DNA of 64,000 nt from Vibrio aestuarianus (GTDB lineage: Bacteria; Pseudomonadota; Gammaproteobacteria; Enterobacterales; Vibrionaceae): positions 90,884-154,883 of the forward strand of contig NZ_JAAZTU010000004.1 in the NCBI RefSeq assembly GCF_012395185.1. Reading direction: 5' to 3'. The notes under the pieces are model-generated. The model worked only from the letters and a program-made list of their open reading frames with translations. It was not told the DNA's origin and made no database searches. Positions 1 to 9,194 of the stretch are shown here, piece by piece. Positions within the stretch are counted from its first letter, which is position 1. Each line of letters opens with the position of its first letter. The translations under genes were made by a program, and so were the position numbers.

Positions 1-326
1 GTATCAAGCGTTTTAAGATAACTAATCTAAGAACAGAGTTCGATGGATTGAGAGTTGCCCAAGTTTCAAGCTTGCCCAATTGGCCAGTCAGGGAGTTACA
101 AAAGCATGAACTCTATTTGAGTGAACAATTACAAACGGTTTATAAACAATTTCCCAAGCTTGCTGAACTGTATCCCCTCTGTTTTTTTGATGATGCAAGT
201 TGGGTTGCTCAGCGGTGGTTAGAATTACTCCCCTTGTCTAACCAACAATTTGATTATTTAATGCAACAGCAAGACGCGAGTGATGCATTAGATTTTCTGT
301 TGGGAGTGATCGAAGTCTCGCATTAA
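1..326 (+). CDS. LON substrate-binding domain protein, C-terminal part (5' end outside window)
   Basis: The reading frame (first full codon at base 3) is open from the window edge, so only the last 108 residues are present and no start codon is assigned; the TTG at 48 is internal. The visible part ends in a helical segment with the motif DASWVAQRWLELLPL, typical of the C-terminal half of stand-alone LON N-terminal-domain proteins of gamma-proteobacteria, which lack the ATPase and protease parts of Lon. Their function is not established. It is followed by a 126-base gap and the ECF sigma/ChrR pair on the same strand, an arrangement I recall in other vibrios. Family call fairly sure, role unknown. 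Confidence 0.6.
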   Translation, partial: IKRFKITNLRTEFDGLRVAQVSSLPNWPVRELQKHELYLSEQLQTVYKQFPKLAELYPLCFFDDASWVAQRWLELLPLSNQQFDYLMQQQDASDALDFLLGVIEVSH

Positions 327-360
327 CCAAGTGGAAAAAGAAAAGCTATAGTTACAAGAG

Positions 361-390
361 TGATCGATTTAGTCTTATCGTTCGTACATA
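361..390 (+). promoter_or_regulatory. candidate ECF sigma (RpoE/ChrR-type) autoregulatory promoter
   Basis: TGATCG at 361-366 is followed after 16 bases by CGTACATA at 383-390, about 63 bases before the sigma gene start at 453. Promoters of the ChrR-partnered ECF group carry a TGATC-type -35 element and these sigma/anti-sigma pairs usually activate themselves. The exact -10 consensus is from memory, so this is a proposal. Confidence 0.4.
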
Positions 391-452
391 GAGTCAAACG
401 GTCAAAATCATTTTTTTAAAAAATGAGACTTCTAAGGAAAGAGCGTAGCATC

Positions 453-1052
453 ATGAGTGATTCTCAACACAACGTGCAACCAACAGAACGCTATACCAAG
501 CAAGATTGGGCCGAGTGTATGGAGCGAGTAAAACAGAGAGACAAACAAGCGTTTGCTGTCGTGTTTAACTATTTTTCCCCACGCTTGCAGCAATTTGCTT
601 ATAAACATGTCGGTAATGAACAGGTCGCCTTAGAAATGGTTCAAGAAACCATGGCAACGGTTTGGCAAAAATCGCACCTATTTGACAGTGCAAAAAGTGC
701 GCTATCTACATGGATATACACTATCGCCAGAAATTTATGCTTCGACTTGTTACGCAAGCAAAGAGGCCGAGAGTTGCACGTACACGCTGATGATATTTGG
801 CCATCAGACTACTGTCCACCAGATTTGGTGGAGCATTACAGTCCTGAACATGAAATGCTCAAAGAGCAAGTACTCAAATTCTTGAGTCTGCTTCCTGAGG
901 CTCAGCAAGCAATTGTGAAAGCGGTGTATCTAGAAGAATTGCCGCAGCAGCAGGTGGCTGAAATGTTTAACATTCCTTTGGGTACAGTGAAATCGCGGTT
1001 GCGGTTGGCTGTAGAAAAACTAAGACAATCGATTCAAGCGGAGCAGTTATGA
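453..1052 (+). CDS. rpoE: ECF sigma-70 factor partnered with ChrR
   Basis: A 199-residue extracytoplasmic-function sigma factor. Region 2 lies at about residues 20-100 (FNYFSPRLQQFAYKH, then TWIYTIARNLCFDLLRK) and the region 4 helix-turn-helix at about 140-190 (LPEAQQAIV, then VAEMFNIPLGTVKSRLRLA). I chose the ATG at 453 because the upstream ATG at 423 follows a run of A with no ribosome site, while AAGGA lies before 453 at long spacing. It overlaps chrR by 4 bases (ATGA), so translation is coupled. In Rhodobacter this type answers singlet oxygen; the same role here is inferred. It is not the envelope-stress RpoE of E. coli despite the shared name. Confidence 0.88.
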   Translation: MSDSQHNVQPTERYTKQDWAECMERVKQRDKQAFAVVFNYFSPRLQQFAYKHVGNEQVALEMVQETMATVWQKSHLFDSAKSALSTWIYTIARNLCFDLLRKQRGRELHVHADDIWPSDYCPPDLVEHYSPEHEMLKEQVLKFLSLLPEAQQAIVKAVYLEELPQQQVAEMFNIPLGTVKSRLRLAVEKLRQSIQAEQL

Positions 1053-1732
1053 GCCATCATCCATCTAACGAGTTACTCAAAAGTTATGCCAATGGTTCAA
1101 TAGATGCCGCTCATGGTCTGATGGTATCTGCTCACATTGAACATTGTGCCCATTGTCGCGACTTGGTCGAGCAATTTGAAGCATTCAATGCACAAGCTGC
1201 ATTTGAATCGAACTCACAACCAAACGCTGATAACCCGATCTCTGTGATAGATTTTGATCGAATGTTCGACAATATCGTGTGCTTAGAGACAATTAGCCCA
1301 TCAGCGATGATGAAGCGTCCGCCTAAACATGTTGAAGTCAACGGCAAAAGGTTTGAGTTACCTAGTTCACTTGGTAATTTACTTGAGCGCATGGGAGAGT
1401 GGCGAAGCTATGGGGGCAAGGTGTTCAGTGCTCATCTTGATCTTGGTGAAGAAGCTAGGATGAATTTTATGTACATTAACCGTGATGTACATATCCCTCA
1501 ACACACCCACAAAGGGATTGAGTCAACGCTTGTTCTACATGGTGGTTTTAGTGATGAGGACGGCCATTATGATGCAGGGGCATTTATCCAACGTGATGCT
1601 AGCATCAAACATAGCCCTTATACTAAGGCGAGTGAAGATTGCTTGTGTTTGACGGTTCTAACCGAACCGATGCTGTTCACACAAGGCGTAGCGAGAGTAT
1701 TTAACTTATTTGGTAAAGGGCTTTACCCGTAA
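1049..1732 (+). CDS. chrR: ChrR-type zinc anti-sigma factor with C-terminal cupin
   Basis: A 227-residue two-domain anti-sigma factor that holds the ECF sigma factor inactive. The N-terminal zinc-binding anti-sigma domain shows H29, C33 and C36 (HIEHCAHC) plus a histidine at 3/4. The C-terminal cupin has metal ligands H152, H154, E158 and H188 in the usual order. These match the ligands known from Rhodobacter ChrR, whose cupin is needed to release sigma under singlet oxygen and organic peroxide. Its start overlaps the sigma stop. A strong hairpin terminator follows, making this a two-gene unit. Confidence 0.92.
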   Translation: MSHHPSNELLKSYANGSIDAAHGLMVSAHIEHCAHCRDLVEQFEAFNAQAAFESNSQPNADNPISVIDFDRMFDNIVCLETISPSAMMKRPPKHVEVNGKRFELPSSLGNLLERMGEWRSYGGKVFSAHLDLGEEARMNFMYINRDVHIPQHTHKGIESTLVLHGGFSDEDGHYDAGAFIQRDASIKHSPYTKASEDCLCLTVLTEPMLFTQGVARVFNLFGKGLYP

Positions 1733-1760
1733 CTCTAACAATTTATTGCCATTGTTTTAT

Positions 1761-1797
1761 AAAGAGAGAGGCCGCTATTGTGGCCTCTCTCTTTATT
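1761..1797. terminator. hairpin terminator between chrR and ampG (convergent)
   Basis: AAAGAGAGAGGCC (1761-1773) pairs perfectly with GGCCTCTCTCTTT (1782-1794) around an 8-base loop. T and A tracts flank it on the two sides, so it can serve chrR on plus and possibly ampG on minus. Confidence 0.85.
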
Positions 1798-1813
1798 TAC
1801 TTATCCCCTTCCT

Positions 1814-1852
1814 ACTTGCCGCCTACCTGCAACTTCAAGTTGTTTGGGTATA
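1814..1852 (-). repeat. truncated ERIC (IRU) element, one terminal arm
   Basis: These 39 bases are the reverse complement of the left 39 bases of the complete ERIC at 35064-35190, with a single mismatch. The arm ends in GGGTATA as ERIC ends do. The rest of the 127-bp element is absent, so it is a deletion remnant. Confidence 0.8.
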
Positions 1853-1888
1853 ATATCAGTGTTCTGATTTCAGAATAATTGGCTTAAA

Positions 1889-3280
1889 TTAAAGTTTAGC
1901 CTCTTGCTGTAGATTGTTTTCGTCTGCATCTCTTTGTCGAGCTTTATTGAGTAAATCGGAAAAGTAATGACGCAGTGAATAAAGCATGATCAAGCTTGGA
2001 ATGACCATCAAAGCGGTCACTACGAAGAAAAGTGACCAGTTATCTAAGTAATCCACTAATTCACCACTGAATGAAGCCAAGGTCGTTCGACCTAAATTAC
2101 CGAGTGAAGCTAGCAGTGCATACTGAGTGGCAGAAAAAGCTTGCCCTGTGAGCACTGTTAGGAAGGAAACAAACGCAACAGTAGAAAAGGCGGTGGTGAA
2201 ATTATCAACAATGATGGTGGCAAGAAATAAATGCTCATTTGGCCCAACTTGCGCTATCCATGAAAACATCAGGTTACTGGCCGACATCGCGATACCGCCG
2301 ATCATCAAACCGCGTACAATACCGAATCTAACATTGAACATGCTACCGACTAAGGTAAAGAACAATGTTGCTCCCCAGCCAATGAGTTTCGAGTAATGAC
2401 CGATTTGCTCATTGCTAAAGCCGATCTCCTTATAGAAAGGAATCGACATACGGCCTAAGAAGGCTTCGCCAATCTTAAATAAAAACACAAACAGCAGCAA
2501 AGTGAGTGCGACTTGGACGCCGTTGCGTTTGAAGAAGTCTAAAAATGGTTCAACAACGGTCACGGTAAACCAAGCTGCAATCTTAGAACCAACCACTTGG
2601 CTATGCCTTTGTTCTGCTTGACGCTGCAAAGTTTCTCGTAATGTTTTTGGCTCTCCCACAAGTAGGGTAAATAGCATTAACACAGCTACGCAAACGGCCA
2701 TGCCATAGTACACGCCATTCCAACCAATGGCATCAGCATTGACGAAAGCTAGGTAACCTGGCAGCGAATAACCGGTCCACCATCCCATCACGGCCATTGC
2801 TGAAGCTTGGGGGAGTTTATTGGCTTGCGATTTTGGAAACGAGTCAATTCGAAATGCATCGATGGCAATATCTTGAGTTGCTGAAGCGATCGCGATAGCC
2901 AACGCAAGCATTGACGTGAACATTAAATCATTGGCTGGATTGACCCCAGCGATAAATAGTGTGCAGGCAAGAATGATCGATTGACAAAAAAAGACCCAAC
3001 TACGTCGTTGACCAAGCAGCGGAGTAAGAATGGGTAATTTTACGCGGTCTACCAATGGAGCCCATAAAAAGTTTATCGCATAGACCGCAAACACACTGCC
3101 AAAATAGCCAATAGCCGCGCGCGTTAGACCGGCATCTTTTAGCCAACCGGACATATTGGAGCCGATAAGAACCCAGGGGAAACCGCTAGAGCAGCCCATC
3201 ATAAATACCCACAGCAAGCGCTTATCAAGATAGCTACGAATGGTTTCCATCCATGTTAAGGCTGGAGCAGTTGAAGGCAT
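1889..3280 (-). CDS. ampG: AmpG-type muropeptide permease (MFS)
   Basis: A 463-residue major-facilitator protein with about 12-14 hydrophobic segments. It opens with LDKRLLWVFMMGCSSGFPW and continues with a conserved segment around WAPLVDRVKLP, characteristic of AmpG. AmpG imports GlcNAc-anhydroMurNAc peptides released during wall turnover for recycling, and so influences beta-lactamase induction where AmpR is present. The ATG at 3280 is preceded by AAGGAT at good spacing. It is a single gene downstream of the cyclophilin operon terminator. Confidence 0.9.
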   Translation of the reverse strand: MPSTAPALTWMETIRSYLDKRLLWVFMMGCSSGFPWVLIGSNMSGWLKDAGLTRAAIGYFGSVFAVYAINFLWAPLVDRVKLPILTPLLGQRRSWVFFCQSIILACTLFIAGVNPANDLMFTSMLALAIAIASATQDIAIDAFRIDSFPKSQANKLPQASAMAVMGWWTGYSLPGYLAFVNADAIGWNGVYYGMAVCVAVLMLFTLLVGEPKTLRETLQRQAEQRHSQVVGSKIAAWFTVTVVEPFLDFFKRNGVQVALTLLLFVFLFKIGEAFLGRMSIPFYKEIGFSNEQIGHYSKLIGWGATLFFTLVGSMFNVRFGIVRGLMIGGIAMSASNLMFSWIAQVGPNEHLFLATIIVDNFTTAFSTVAFVSFLTVLTGQAFSATQYALLASLGNLGRTTLASFSGELVDYLDNWSLFFVVTALMVIPSLIMLYSLRHYFSDLLNKARQRDADENNLQQEAKL

Positions 3281-3324
3281 AAAACAAATCCTTATGATGA
3301 AAGTAACGTGAGTGTGGTTATTTC

Positions 3325-3356
3325 CAGAAAATTAAACGCCGATGAAATCGGCGTTG
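3325..3356 (-). terminator. terminator of the rlmG-yajG-cyclophilin unit
   Basis: AACGCCGAT/ATCGGCGTT at 3336-3356 form a 9-bp stem with a 3-base loop. On the minus strand it is followed by TTTAATTTTC. Confidence 0.75.
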
Positions 3357-3362
3357 ATGTGG

Positions 3363-3908
3363 CTATTTTTCTAATGTCACTTTAGTTATCACGATAGGCT
3401 CAACGGGAACGTCTTGCATTCTACCTTTTGAACTGGTGGGTTGCTGTGCCATTTTTTTTACAATATCAAACCCTTGTGTGACTTTGCCAAATACGGCGTA
3501 GCCTGGTGGGCGCGCATCGTAGTTAAGAAAGTCATTATCAACTAGGTTAATGAAAAATTGGCGAGTCGCTGAGTTTGGATCATTGGTACGAGCCATAGCA
3601 ATGGTAGCTGCGTCATTCTTTAAACCATTACTTGCCTCATTTTTGATTGGGGCATAGGTTTCAAGTTGATTTAAATCCGCATCGAAGCCACCACCTTGCG
3701 CCATAAAGCCAGGGATAATTCGGTGAAATTGACTTCCCACATAACTACCATCTTCAACATATTTGATGAAGTTGGCTACCGAAACCGGCGCTTTCTCTTG
3801 ATTAAGCTCAACAGTAAATGAACCTAAGTTGGTTTCAAACTGCACGCTTGGTGCTGCAAATACCGAACAACTGACCAGTGCTAAGGTTGCGATTAGCGAA
3901 CGTAACAT
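3363..3908 (-). CDS. ppiA: periplasmic peptidyl-prolyl cis-trans isomerase (cyclophilin)
   Basis: A 181-residue cyclophilin. An N-terminal signal peptide ends at about CSVFAAP, so it should be exported. The cyclophilin core carries FHRIIPGFMAQGG with the catalytic Arg, ATRQFFINL, and a conserved YAVFGKV segment. It catalyses proline isomerisation in periplasmic proteins. The ATG shares one base with the yajG stop (TAATG on the minus strand), so the two are translationally coupled. Assignment to PpiA rather than cytosolic PpiB rests on the signal peptide. Confidence 0.85.
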   Translation of the reverse strand: MLRSLIATLALVSCSVFAAPSVQFETNLGSFTVELNQEKAPVSVANFIKYVEDGSYVGSQFHRIIPGFMAQGGGFDADLNQLETYAPIKNEASNGLKNDAATIAMARTNDPNSATRQFFINLVDNDFLNYDARPPGYAVFGKVTQGFDIVKKMAQQPTSSKGRMQDVPVEPIVITKVTLEK

Positions 3909-4477
3909 TAAAAACGCTCCTGCATGTAGCTTTTCAGTTCACTGTCATTGGCAATTTCTTTGAGTACTAAGTTGACGACATCATTGAGCACCATTTCAAT
4001 ATCTTCGTTAGATGCACTGAGTGTTCCAGAGCGTTTCGCGGTGCCATTGAAAGTTTTTACCAATTTCCCCCTAGGTGTTTCGGCGGTTATTTCTAGTGTC
4101 ACGTTGCCATCCATCTCATTGGCCATCACGCTGTGCTTTACCGTGACCAGTGCTTCTTGGATCTCTAAAGTGACGTTGTTTTCACTATTAACGGTTAAGC
4201 GGAAACCTTGGGAGCCAAATTGTTCAGATAATGCGTTTTCTAATGCAATACGCACGTTTTGTTTAGAGTGAATAGGCTCGATGTTTGAGCGACCATTATC
4301 CACAAGCGCGACATACTGCGCTGAACGGACGTCTTTGCTCACAAAAGTAAAAGTAGCGTCTTTTACTAGGTCACTTTTGCTCATTGTGGCGGTCGGCATA
4401 AAGTTAATTTGCTCTTGTTGAGGGGCAGCACAAGCGGTGAGTAATGCGATTGAGGCTGCTAGAACCAGTTTTTTCAT
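3908..4477 (-). CDS. yajG: YajG family lipoprotein
   Basis: A 189-residue lipoprotein with lipobox LTAC (Cys16) and an N-terminal region ending in INFMPT, as in the YajG family. The family has no settled function. It is AT-neutral, lies 24 bases downstream of rlmG and is coupled to the cyclophilin gene, so all three probably share a transcript. In other gamma-proteobacteria yajG sits near ampG, which is also next door here; a cell-wall connection is only a guess. Confidence 0.82.
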   Translation of the reverse strand: MKKLVLAASIALLTACAAPQQEQINFMPTATMSKSDLVKDATFTFVSKDVRSAQYVALVDNGRSNIEPIHSKQNVRIALENALSEQFGSQGFRLTVNSENNVTLEIQEALVTVKHSVMANEMDGNVTLEITAETPRGKLVKTFNGTAKRSGTLSASNEDIEMVLNDVVNLVLKEIANDSELKSYMQERF

Positions 4478-4501
4478 GGTTATTTCCTTTCCTATCCTTG
4501 C

Positions 4502-5635
4502 CTATTTAGTTGCTTGTAAGATAACAAATTTATTGTTGGTTGCGACAGTTTTCACCTGATCTTGGCCAAACAACCTTGCTAATTTTACATCGTAGCCGAG
4601 GTGACGATTACCGATCACTAATAATTGTCCGCCTTTGTTAAGAACATGCTTTGCATCACAGAACATCTGCCAAGCGATGTGATCAGTAATAGCTTGTTGC
4701 TGATGAAACGGTGGATTACACAATACCAAAAATGTGCTGTCTTGTTTAAACCCATCTAAGCAGTTGTTAGCGATGCATTGAATATTGCGATCTTCTCCCA
4801 AATTATCCACTAAGTTTTGTCTTGCAGATTCGACCGCCATGAAGCTTTCGTCAACACAGGTAATTCGGGTTTGAGGGTTGAGTTGTCCCATTTTGACCGA
4901 TAAGACGCCATTGCCGCAGCCGAGATCAATAACATGGCGCAGATTCGGGTCCTGAGGCAAGTGTTGCAGCAAAAAGCGTGCACCTAAATCTAGGCTTTCA
5001 CCAGAATAGACGTTCGGTAAATTTTTAAGATGAATGGATTCGCCATCAACATCCCATTCGACGAAAGAGTTGACCTCTTGAATCGGCGAGCAATTGGGGG
5101 CGGAAAATACGAGACGATGTTTTTTCCACGCAAGGGATGTGGTTGTTTTACCTAAATATTTTTCAAATAATTTAAGCGTGGATGTATGAATCTCTTTCGC
5201 TTTATTTACTGCGATCACTGGGCAGTCTGCGGGGAGCTGATTGCGCAATTGGACAAGCTGCCATATTAAATGACGATTACTTTTAGGTAATTGAAATAAA
5301 ACGAGATCGATATGCTGTGGAATGTCATCCATAGTAGTGAGCAACTCGATTTCATTGCCACCATTATTGTGTAAGTTTTTTAATGTCCCACGATGAGATA
5401 TAAAAGAATCATTCATCATGGTGACGTGATGATTTTGTGAAAACCAACACGATAAGGCGCCAAAACTATCGTTTAGAATCAGAATCCGTTTGCCAGCATC
5501 TAAACCTTGCTCCTCAACGTAATTAATTACATATTCATCACCGGCATCCCATGCTTGTAATGTTTCATTGGTACGTTTAGGGAAGCGATGTAAGCTCAAT
5601 GAGCGTTCATGCAACGTTAGCTCTGTTTTCATCAT
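4502..5635 (-). CDS. rlmG: 23S rRNA (guanine-N2) methyltransferase RlmG
   Basis: A 377-residue protein, the usual RlmG length, with two tandem Rossmann methyltransferase-like domains. The C-terminal half is catalytic: the SAM-binding loop is DLGCGNGVLSVK and the target-base motif is NPPFHQQQ. RlmG methylates G1835 of 23S rRNA. The start is the ATG at 5635, with a second in-frame ATG just inside; no strong ribosome site is visible. It is divergent from bolA, 159 bases away. Confidence 0.9.
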   Translation of the reverse strand: MMKTELTLHERSLSLHRFPKRTNETLQAWDAGDEYVINYVEEQGLDAGKRILILNDSFGALSCWFSQNHHVTMMNDSFISHRGTLKNLHNNGGNEIELLTTMDDIPQHIDLVLFQLPKSNRHLIWQLVQLRNQLPADCPVIAVNKAKEIHTSTLKLFEKYLGKTTTSLAWKKHRLVFSAPNCSPIQEVNSFVEWDVDGESIHLKNLPNVYSGESLDLGARFLLQHLPQDPNLRHVIDLGCGNGVLSVKMGQLNPQTRITCVDESFMAVESARQNLVDNLGEDRNIQCIANNCLDGFKQDSTFLVLCNPPFHQQQAITDHIAWQMFCDAKHVLNKGGQLLVIGNRHLGYDVKLARLFGQDQVKTVATNNKFVILQATK

Positions 5636-5794
5636 GTGTGTATGTCATTGTGTGAATTGCTGCCACATTGTCGCAAATGGCAAGGAAACAAGAAACCAAA
5701 ACCTTTCTCAATCCTAGTGGTCTAGGTAAACTAATCAACGTTATGTTCCGTATTTAAGTATCTCGTCCATCCTTTGACGTGATAAGGAAAAGGT

Positions 5795-6103
5795 ATGATT
5801 CAAAGCATCATTGAAAAAAAGCTGCACCAAGCGTTTAACCCTGACTATTTAAAAGTCGAAAACGAAAGTTACATGCACAATGTTCCGGCTGGTTCTGAAA
5901 GTCATTTTAAAGTCATCATTGCGAGTGAACTTTTTGAGGGCGCTCGTTTGATTGCTCGACATCGACAAGTTAACCAAGTACTCGCGGAAGAATTGGCAAG
6001 CCATATCCATGCATTATCAATGCATACTTACACCCCTCAAGAATGGAAAGAACAGACAAGTGGCGCGCCTGATAGCCCAATGTGCATGGGGGGCGGTAAA
6101 TAA
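5795..6103 (+). CDS. bolA: BolA family protein
   Basis: A 102-residue BolA protein. The fold core covers residues 1-85, with the conserved [13 protein letters not shown] and [11 protein letters not shown] segments. The invariant His that helps bind [2Fe-2S] with monothiol glutaredoxins is within the helix-turn-helix-like loop. BolA acts in iron-sulfur trafficking and stress-linked shape and biofilm control. The ATG is preceded by AAGGAAAAGG. It is a single gene ahead of the long nqr leader. Confidence 0.92.
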   Translation: MIQSIIEKKLHQAFNPDYLKVENESYMHNVPAGSESHFKVIIASELFEGARLIARHRQVNQVLAEELASHIHALSMHTYTPQEWKEQTSGAPDSPMCMGGGK

Positions 6104-6603
6104 AAAAGCATTGGATGTTTGATTGGTTTGGTGAGTGTTGATTTGTTTTTGAGCTGAATATTAACAGTGTGACAACAAATTTTCAGGTTAGGCAGGTTAA
6201 GACAGGTTGTTTCAATTGGTGATCAAAAATAAACACCTAGTCAGATTGTGGAATTGACTATTTGTGCGATGCTTCAAACTTATGACTATTCGCTAGCCTT
6301 TGATATTCAATATTTTCGAAATAAAACCCGTTATCAGGGGATTGGTCGTGGCATCGAGTTCCGAAAAAATGCTAGACTACCGCACCTAATGGATCTGTCG
6401 CATCGTATGTGATGAGATTATTAAAAGGATGTTGCGATTTTGGCGTTTTAAACAAGCCAAAAGCGGACACAAATAAATGTCGTGTCTAAGGCTGGTTTAA
6501 CTTTCATTTGGCCTCTTTCCAAGAACGACCATGAAAGATAAACAAGCTTTGAATTTACGCAAATTAAAAGAATCTTTTTCCCGATAAAATAGTGCAAGTG
6601 CGT
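6104..6603 (+). promoter_or_regulatory. nqr operon promoter and long leader region
   Basis: No gene is visible in these 500 bases. Three CAGGTT hexamers lie at 6184, 6193 and 6203, about one helical turn apart. An extended -10 element TGC-TAGACT (6370-6378) with a GC-rich downstream stretch is the best promoter candidate and would give a leader of about 220 bases. Within the leader TTTTGGC (6438-6444) pairs with GCCAAAA (6456-6462), and GACAC (6465) can pair with GTGTC (6482). Neither hairpin has a T run, so they are not terminators. Confidence 0.45.
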
Positions 6604-7944
6604 ATGATTACAATAAAAAAGGGTTTGGACCTTCCTATTGCAGGAACTCCATCCCAGGTGATTAATGATGGTAAAACCATCACTAAAGTCGCCTTGCTTG
6701 GCGAAGAGTACGTCGGCATGCGTCCTACAATGCATGTTCGCGTAGGCGATGAAGTAAAGAAAGCTCAAATTCTTTTCGAAGATAAAAAGAATCCCGGTGT
6801 GAAATTTACTTCACCAGCAAGCGGTAAAGTTATTGAAGTGAATCGTGGTGCTAAGCGTGTTCTTCAATCTGTAGTGATTGAAGTAGCAGGTGATGAGCAA
6901 ATCACGTTTGATAACTTCGAAGCCAACCAATTGGCAAGTCTTGACCGTGCAACGGTTAAAACTCAGTTAGTTGAGTCTGGTCTTTGGACTGCGTTGCGTA
7001 CTCGTCCGTTCAGCAAGGTTCCAGCAATTGAGTCTTCAACTCAGGCTATTTTTGTCACAGCAATGGATACCAATCCATTAGCGGCAAAACCTGAAGCGAT
7101 CATTAACGAACAGTCTGAATCGTTCGTTGCTGGGCTTGATATTCTCTCAACGCTAACAGAAGGTAAGGTTTACGTTTGTAAATCAGGTACCAGTCTGCCG
7201 CGATCTTCTCAATCAAACATTGAAGAACATGTTTTTGATGGTCCTCATCCAGCAGGTCTTGCTGGTACTCACATGCATTTCCTCTATCCAGTTAGTGCTG
7301 AAAATGTGGCGTGGAGCATCGGTTACCAAGACGTCATTGCTGTTGGTAAATTGTTCCTAACCGGTGAGCTATACACTGACCGTGTAATATCACTTGCTGG
7401 TCCTGTGGTAAATAACCCTCGTCTTATTCGTACTCAGATCGGCGCTAGCCTTGAAGAGCTAACGGATAACGAATTGATGCCTGGTGAGGTTCGTGTGATT
7501 TCTGGTTCCGTACTTTCGGGTACTCATGCTAGTGGTCCACATGCTTATCTTGGTCGTTATCATTCTCAGGTTTCCGTCCTTCGTGAAGGCCGTGACAAAG
7601 ATTTTCTTGGCTGGGCGATGCCTGGTAAGAATAAATTCTCTGTAACTCGTTCTTTCCTTGGTCACTTATTCAAAGGTCAGTTGTTCAATATGACAACGAC
7701 TACCAATGGTAGTGATCGTGCAATGGTGCCAATCGGCAACTATGAAAAAGTGTTGCCATTAGATATGGAACCAACATTGCTACTTCGTGATCTATGTGCC
7801 GGTGACATCGATAGCGCTCAGCGTTTAGGTGCTTTGGAACTAGACGAAGAAGATCTCGCATTGTGTACCTTTGTATGTCCTGGCAAATACGAATATGGTC
7901 AACTACTTCGTGAGTGCCTAGATAAGATTGAGAAGGAAGGGTAA
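6604..7944 (+). CDS. nqrA: Na+-translocating NADH:quinone reductase subunit A
   Basis: A 446-residue NqrA, nearly identical in length and sequence to the Vibrio protein from [18 protein letters not shown] to [10 protein letters not shown]. It is the peripheral cytoplasmic subunit of the pump that couples NADH oxidation by ubiquinone to Na+ export, and lies against NqrB near the quinone site. I start it at the ATG at 6604, not the GTG at 6592, because MITIKKG is the conserved N-terminus. First gene of nqrABCDEF, followed by nqrB after 5 bases. Confidence 0.97.
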   Translation: MITIKKGLDLPIAGTPSQVINDGKTITKVALLGEEYVGMRPTMHVRVGDEVKKAQILFEDKKNPGVKFTSPASGKVIEVNRGAKRVLQSVVIEVAGDEQITFDNFEANQLASLDRATVKTQLVESGLWTALRTRPFSKVPAIESSTQAIFVTAMDTNPLAAKPEAIINEQSESFVAGLDILSTLTEGKVYVCKSGTSLPRSSQSNIEEHVFDGPHPAGLAGTHMHFLYPVSAENVAWSIGYQDVIAVGKLFLTGELYTDRVISLAGPVVNNPRLIRTQIGASLEELTDNELMPGEVRVISGSVLSGTHASGPHAYLGRYHSQVSVLREGRDKDFLGWAMPGKNKFSVTRSFLGHLFKGQLFNMTTTTNGSDRAMVPIGNYEKVLPLDMEPTLLLRDLCAGDIDSAQRLGALELDEEDLALCTFVCPGKYEYGQLLRECLDKIEKEG

Positions 7945-7949
7945 TTTTC

Positions 7950-9194
7950 ATGGGCCTTAAAAAGTTTCTTGAAGACATCGAGCATCATTTTGAGCCTGGT
8001 GGTAAACATGAAAAATGGTTTGCCTTGTATGAAGCAGCGGCAACGCTTTTCTACACGCCTGGTTTAGTAACAAAAAGAAGCTCGCACGTTCGTGATAGCG
8101 TTGACTTAAAACGTATCATGATCATGGTTTGGCTAGCGGTGTTCCCAGCAATGTTCTGGGGCATGTATAACGTTGGTCATCAAGCTATTACTGCTCTAAA
8201 CCACTTATATGCTGGCGCTGAACTGGCTGGTGTTATCAGTGGAAACTGGCACTACTGGTTAACCGAAATGCTTGGTGGCACATTAAGTGCCGAAGCCGGT
8301 TGGGGCAGTATGATGTTACTTGGGGCAACGTACTTCTTACCAATCTACGCAACGGTATTTATTGTTGGTGGTTTCTGGGAAGTCTTGTTCTGTATGGTGC
8401 GTAAGCACGAAGTAAATGAAGGCTTCTTCGTTACTTCTATCCTTTTCGCCTTGATTGTTCCGCCAACATTGCCTTTATGGCAAGCCGCTTTGGGTATTAC
8501 CTTTGGTGTAGTTGTAGCGAAAGAGATCTTCGGCGGTACAGGTCGTAACTTCTTAAACCCTGCACTTGCGGGACGTGCGTTCTTGTTCTTTGCCTACCCA
8601 GCTCAAATCTCAGGAGATGTCGTTTGGACTGCTGCTGATGGTTTCTCTGGTGCAACTGCTCTTAGCCAATGGGCTCAAGGCGGTAATGGCGCACTGATGA
8701 ACAAAGTAACCGGTGAAGCGATCACGTGGATGGATGCTTTTGTTGGTAACATTCCTGGCTCTATTGGTGAAGTTTCAACACTAGCTCTTGCGATTGGTGC
8801 GGCGTTTATTGTGTACATGGGCATTGCTTCATGGCGCATTATCGCTGGTGTTATGATCGGTATGATTGCTATCTCAACAGTGTTTAATGTAGTTGGTTCA
8901 GACACTAATGCAATGTTCAACATGCCATGGCATTGGCACCTAGTATTAGGTGGTTTTGCGTTCGGTATGTTCTTCATGGCAACAGACCCTGTATCCGCTT
9001 CATTTACTAATAAAGGTAAGTGGGCATACGGCATTCTGATTGGTGCAATGTGTGTGATGATTCGTGTGGTTAACCCAGCATACCCAGAAGGTATGATGCT
9101 GGCGATTCTATTTGCGAACCTATTTGCACCTCTGTTCGACCACGTGGTTATTGAGAAGAACATCAAGCGGAGACTAGCGCGCTATGGCAAGTAA
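7950..9194 (+). CDS. nqrB: Na+-NQR subunit B (covalent FMN, riboflavin)
   Basis: A 414-residue membrane subunit with about ten transmembrane helices, homologous to RnfD. The flavinylation motif SGAT places Thr at residue 236, the position carrying phosphoester-linked FMN in V. cholerae NqrB. NqrB also holds non-covalent riboflavin and forms the Na+ path and quinone site. The ATG lies 5 bases after nqrA, and the 3' end overlaps nqrC by 11 bases. FMN attachment depends on the ApbE encoded at 12637. Confidence 0.97.
   Translation: MGLKKFLEDIEHHFEPGGKHEKWFALYEAAATLFYTPGLVTKRSSHVRDSVDLKRIMIMVWLAVFPAMFWGMYNVGHQAITALNHLYAGAELAGVISGNWHYWLTEMLGGTLSAEAGWGSMMLLGATYFLPIYATVFIVGGFWEVLFCMVRKHEVNEGFFVTSILFALIVPPTLPLWQAALGITFGVVVAKEIFGGTGRNFLNPALAGRAFLFFAYPAQISGDVVWTAADGFSGATALSQWAQGGNGALMNKVTGEAITWMDAFVGNIPGSIGEVSTLALAIGAAFIVYMGIASWRIIAGVMIGMIAISTVFNVVGSDTNAMFNMPWHWHLVLGGFAFGMFFMATDPVSASFTNKGKWAYGILIGAMCVMIRVVNPAYPEGMMLAILFANLFAPLFDHVVIEKNIKRRLARYGK

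Noticed and set aside
423..452. ATG 423 as sigma factor start
   Set aside because: No ribosome site; the added ten residues are not part of the sigma fold.
6448..6768. 106-codon minus-strand ORF over the nqrA start
   Set aside because: It overlaps a conserved gene, has no ribosome site or recognisable domain, and is a frame shadow.
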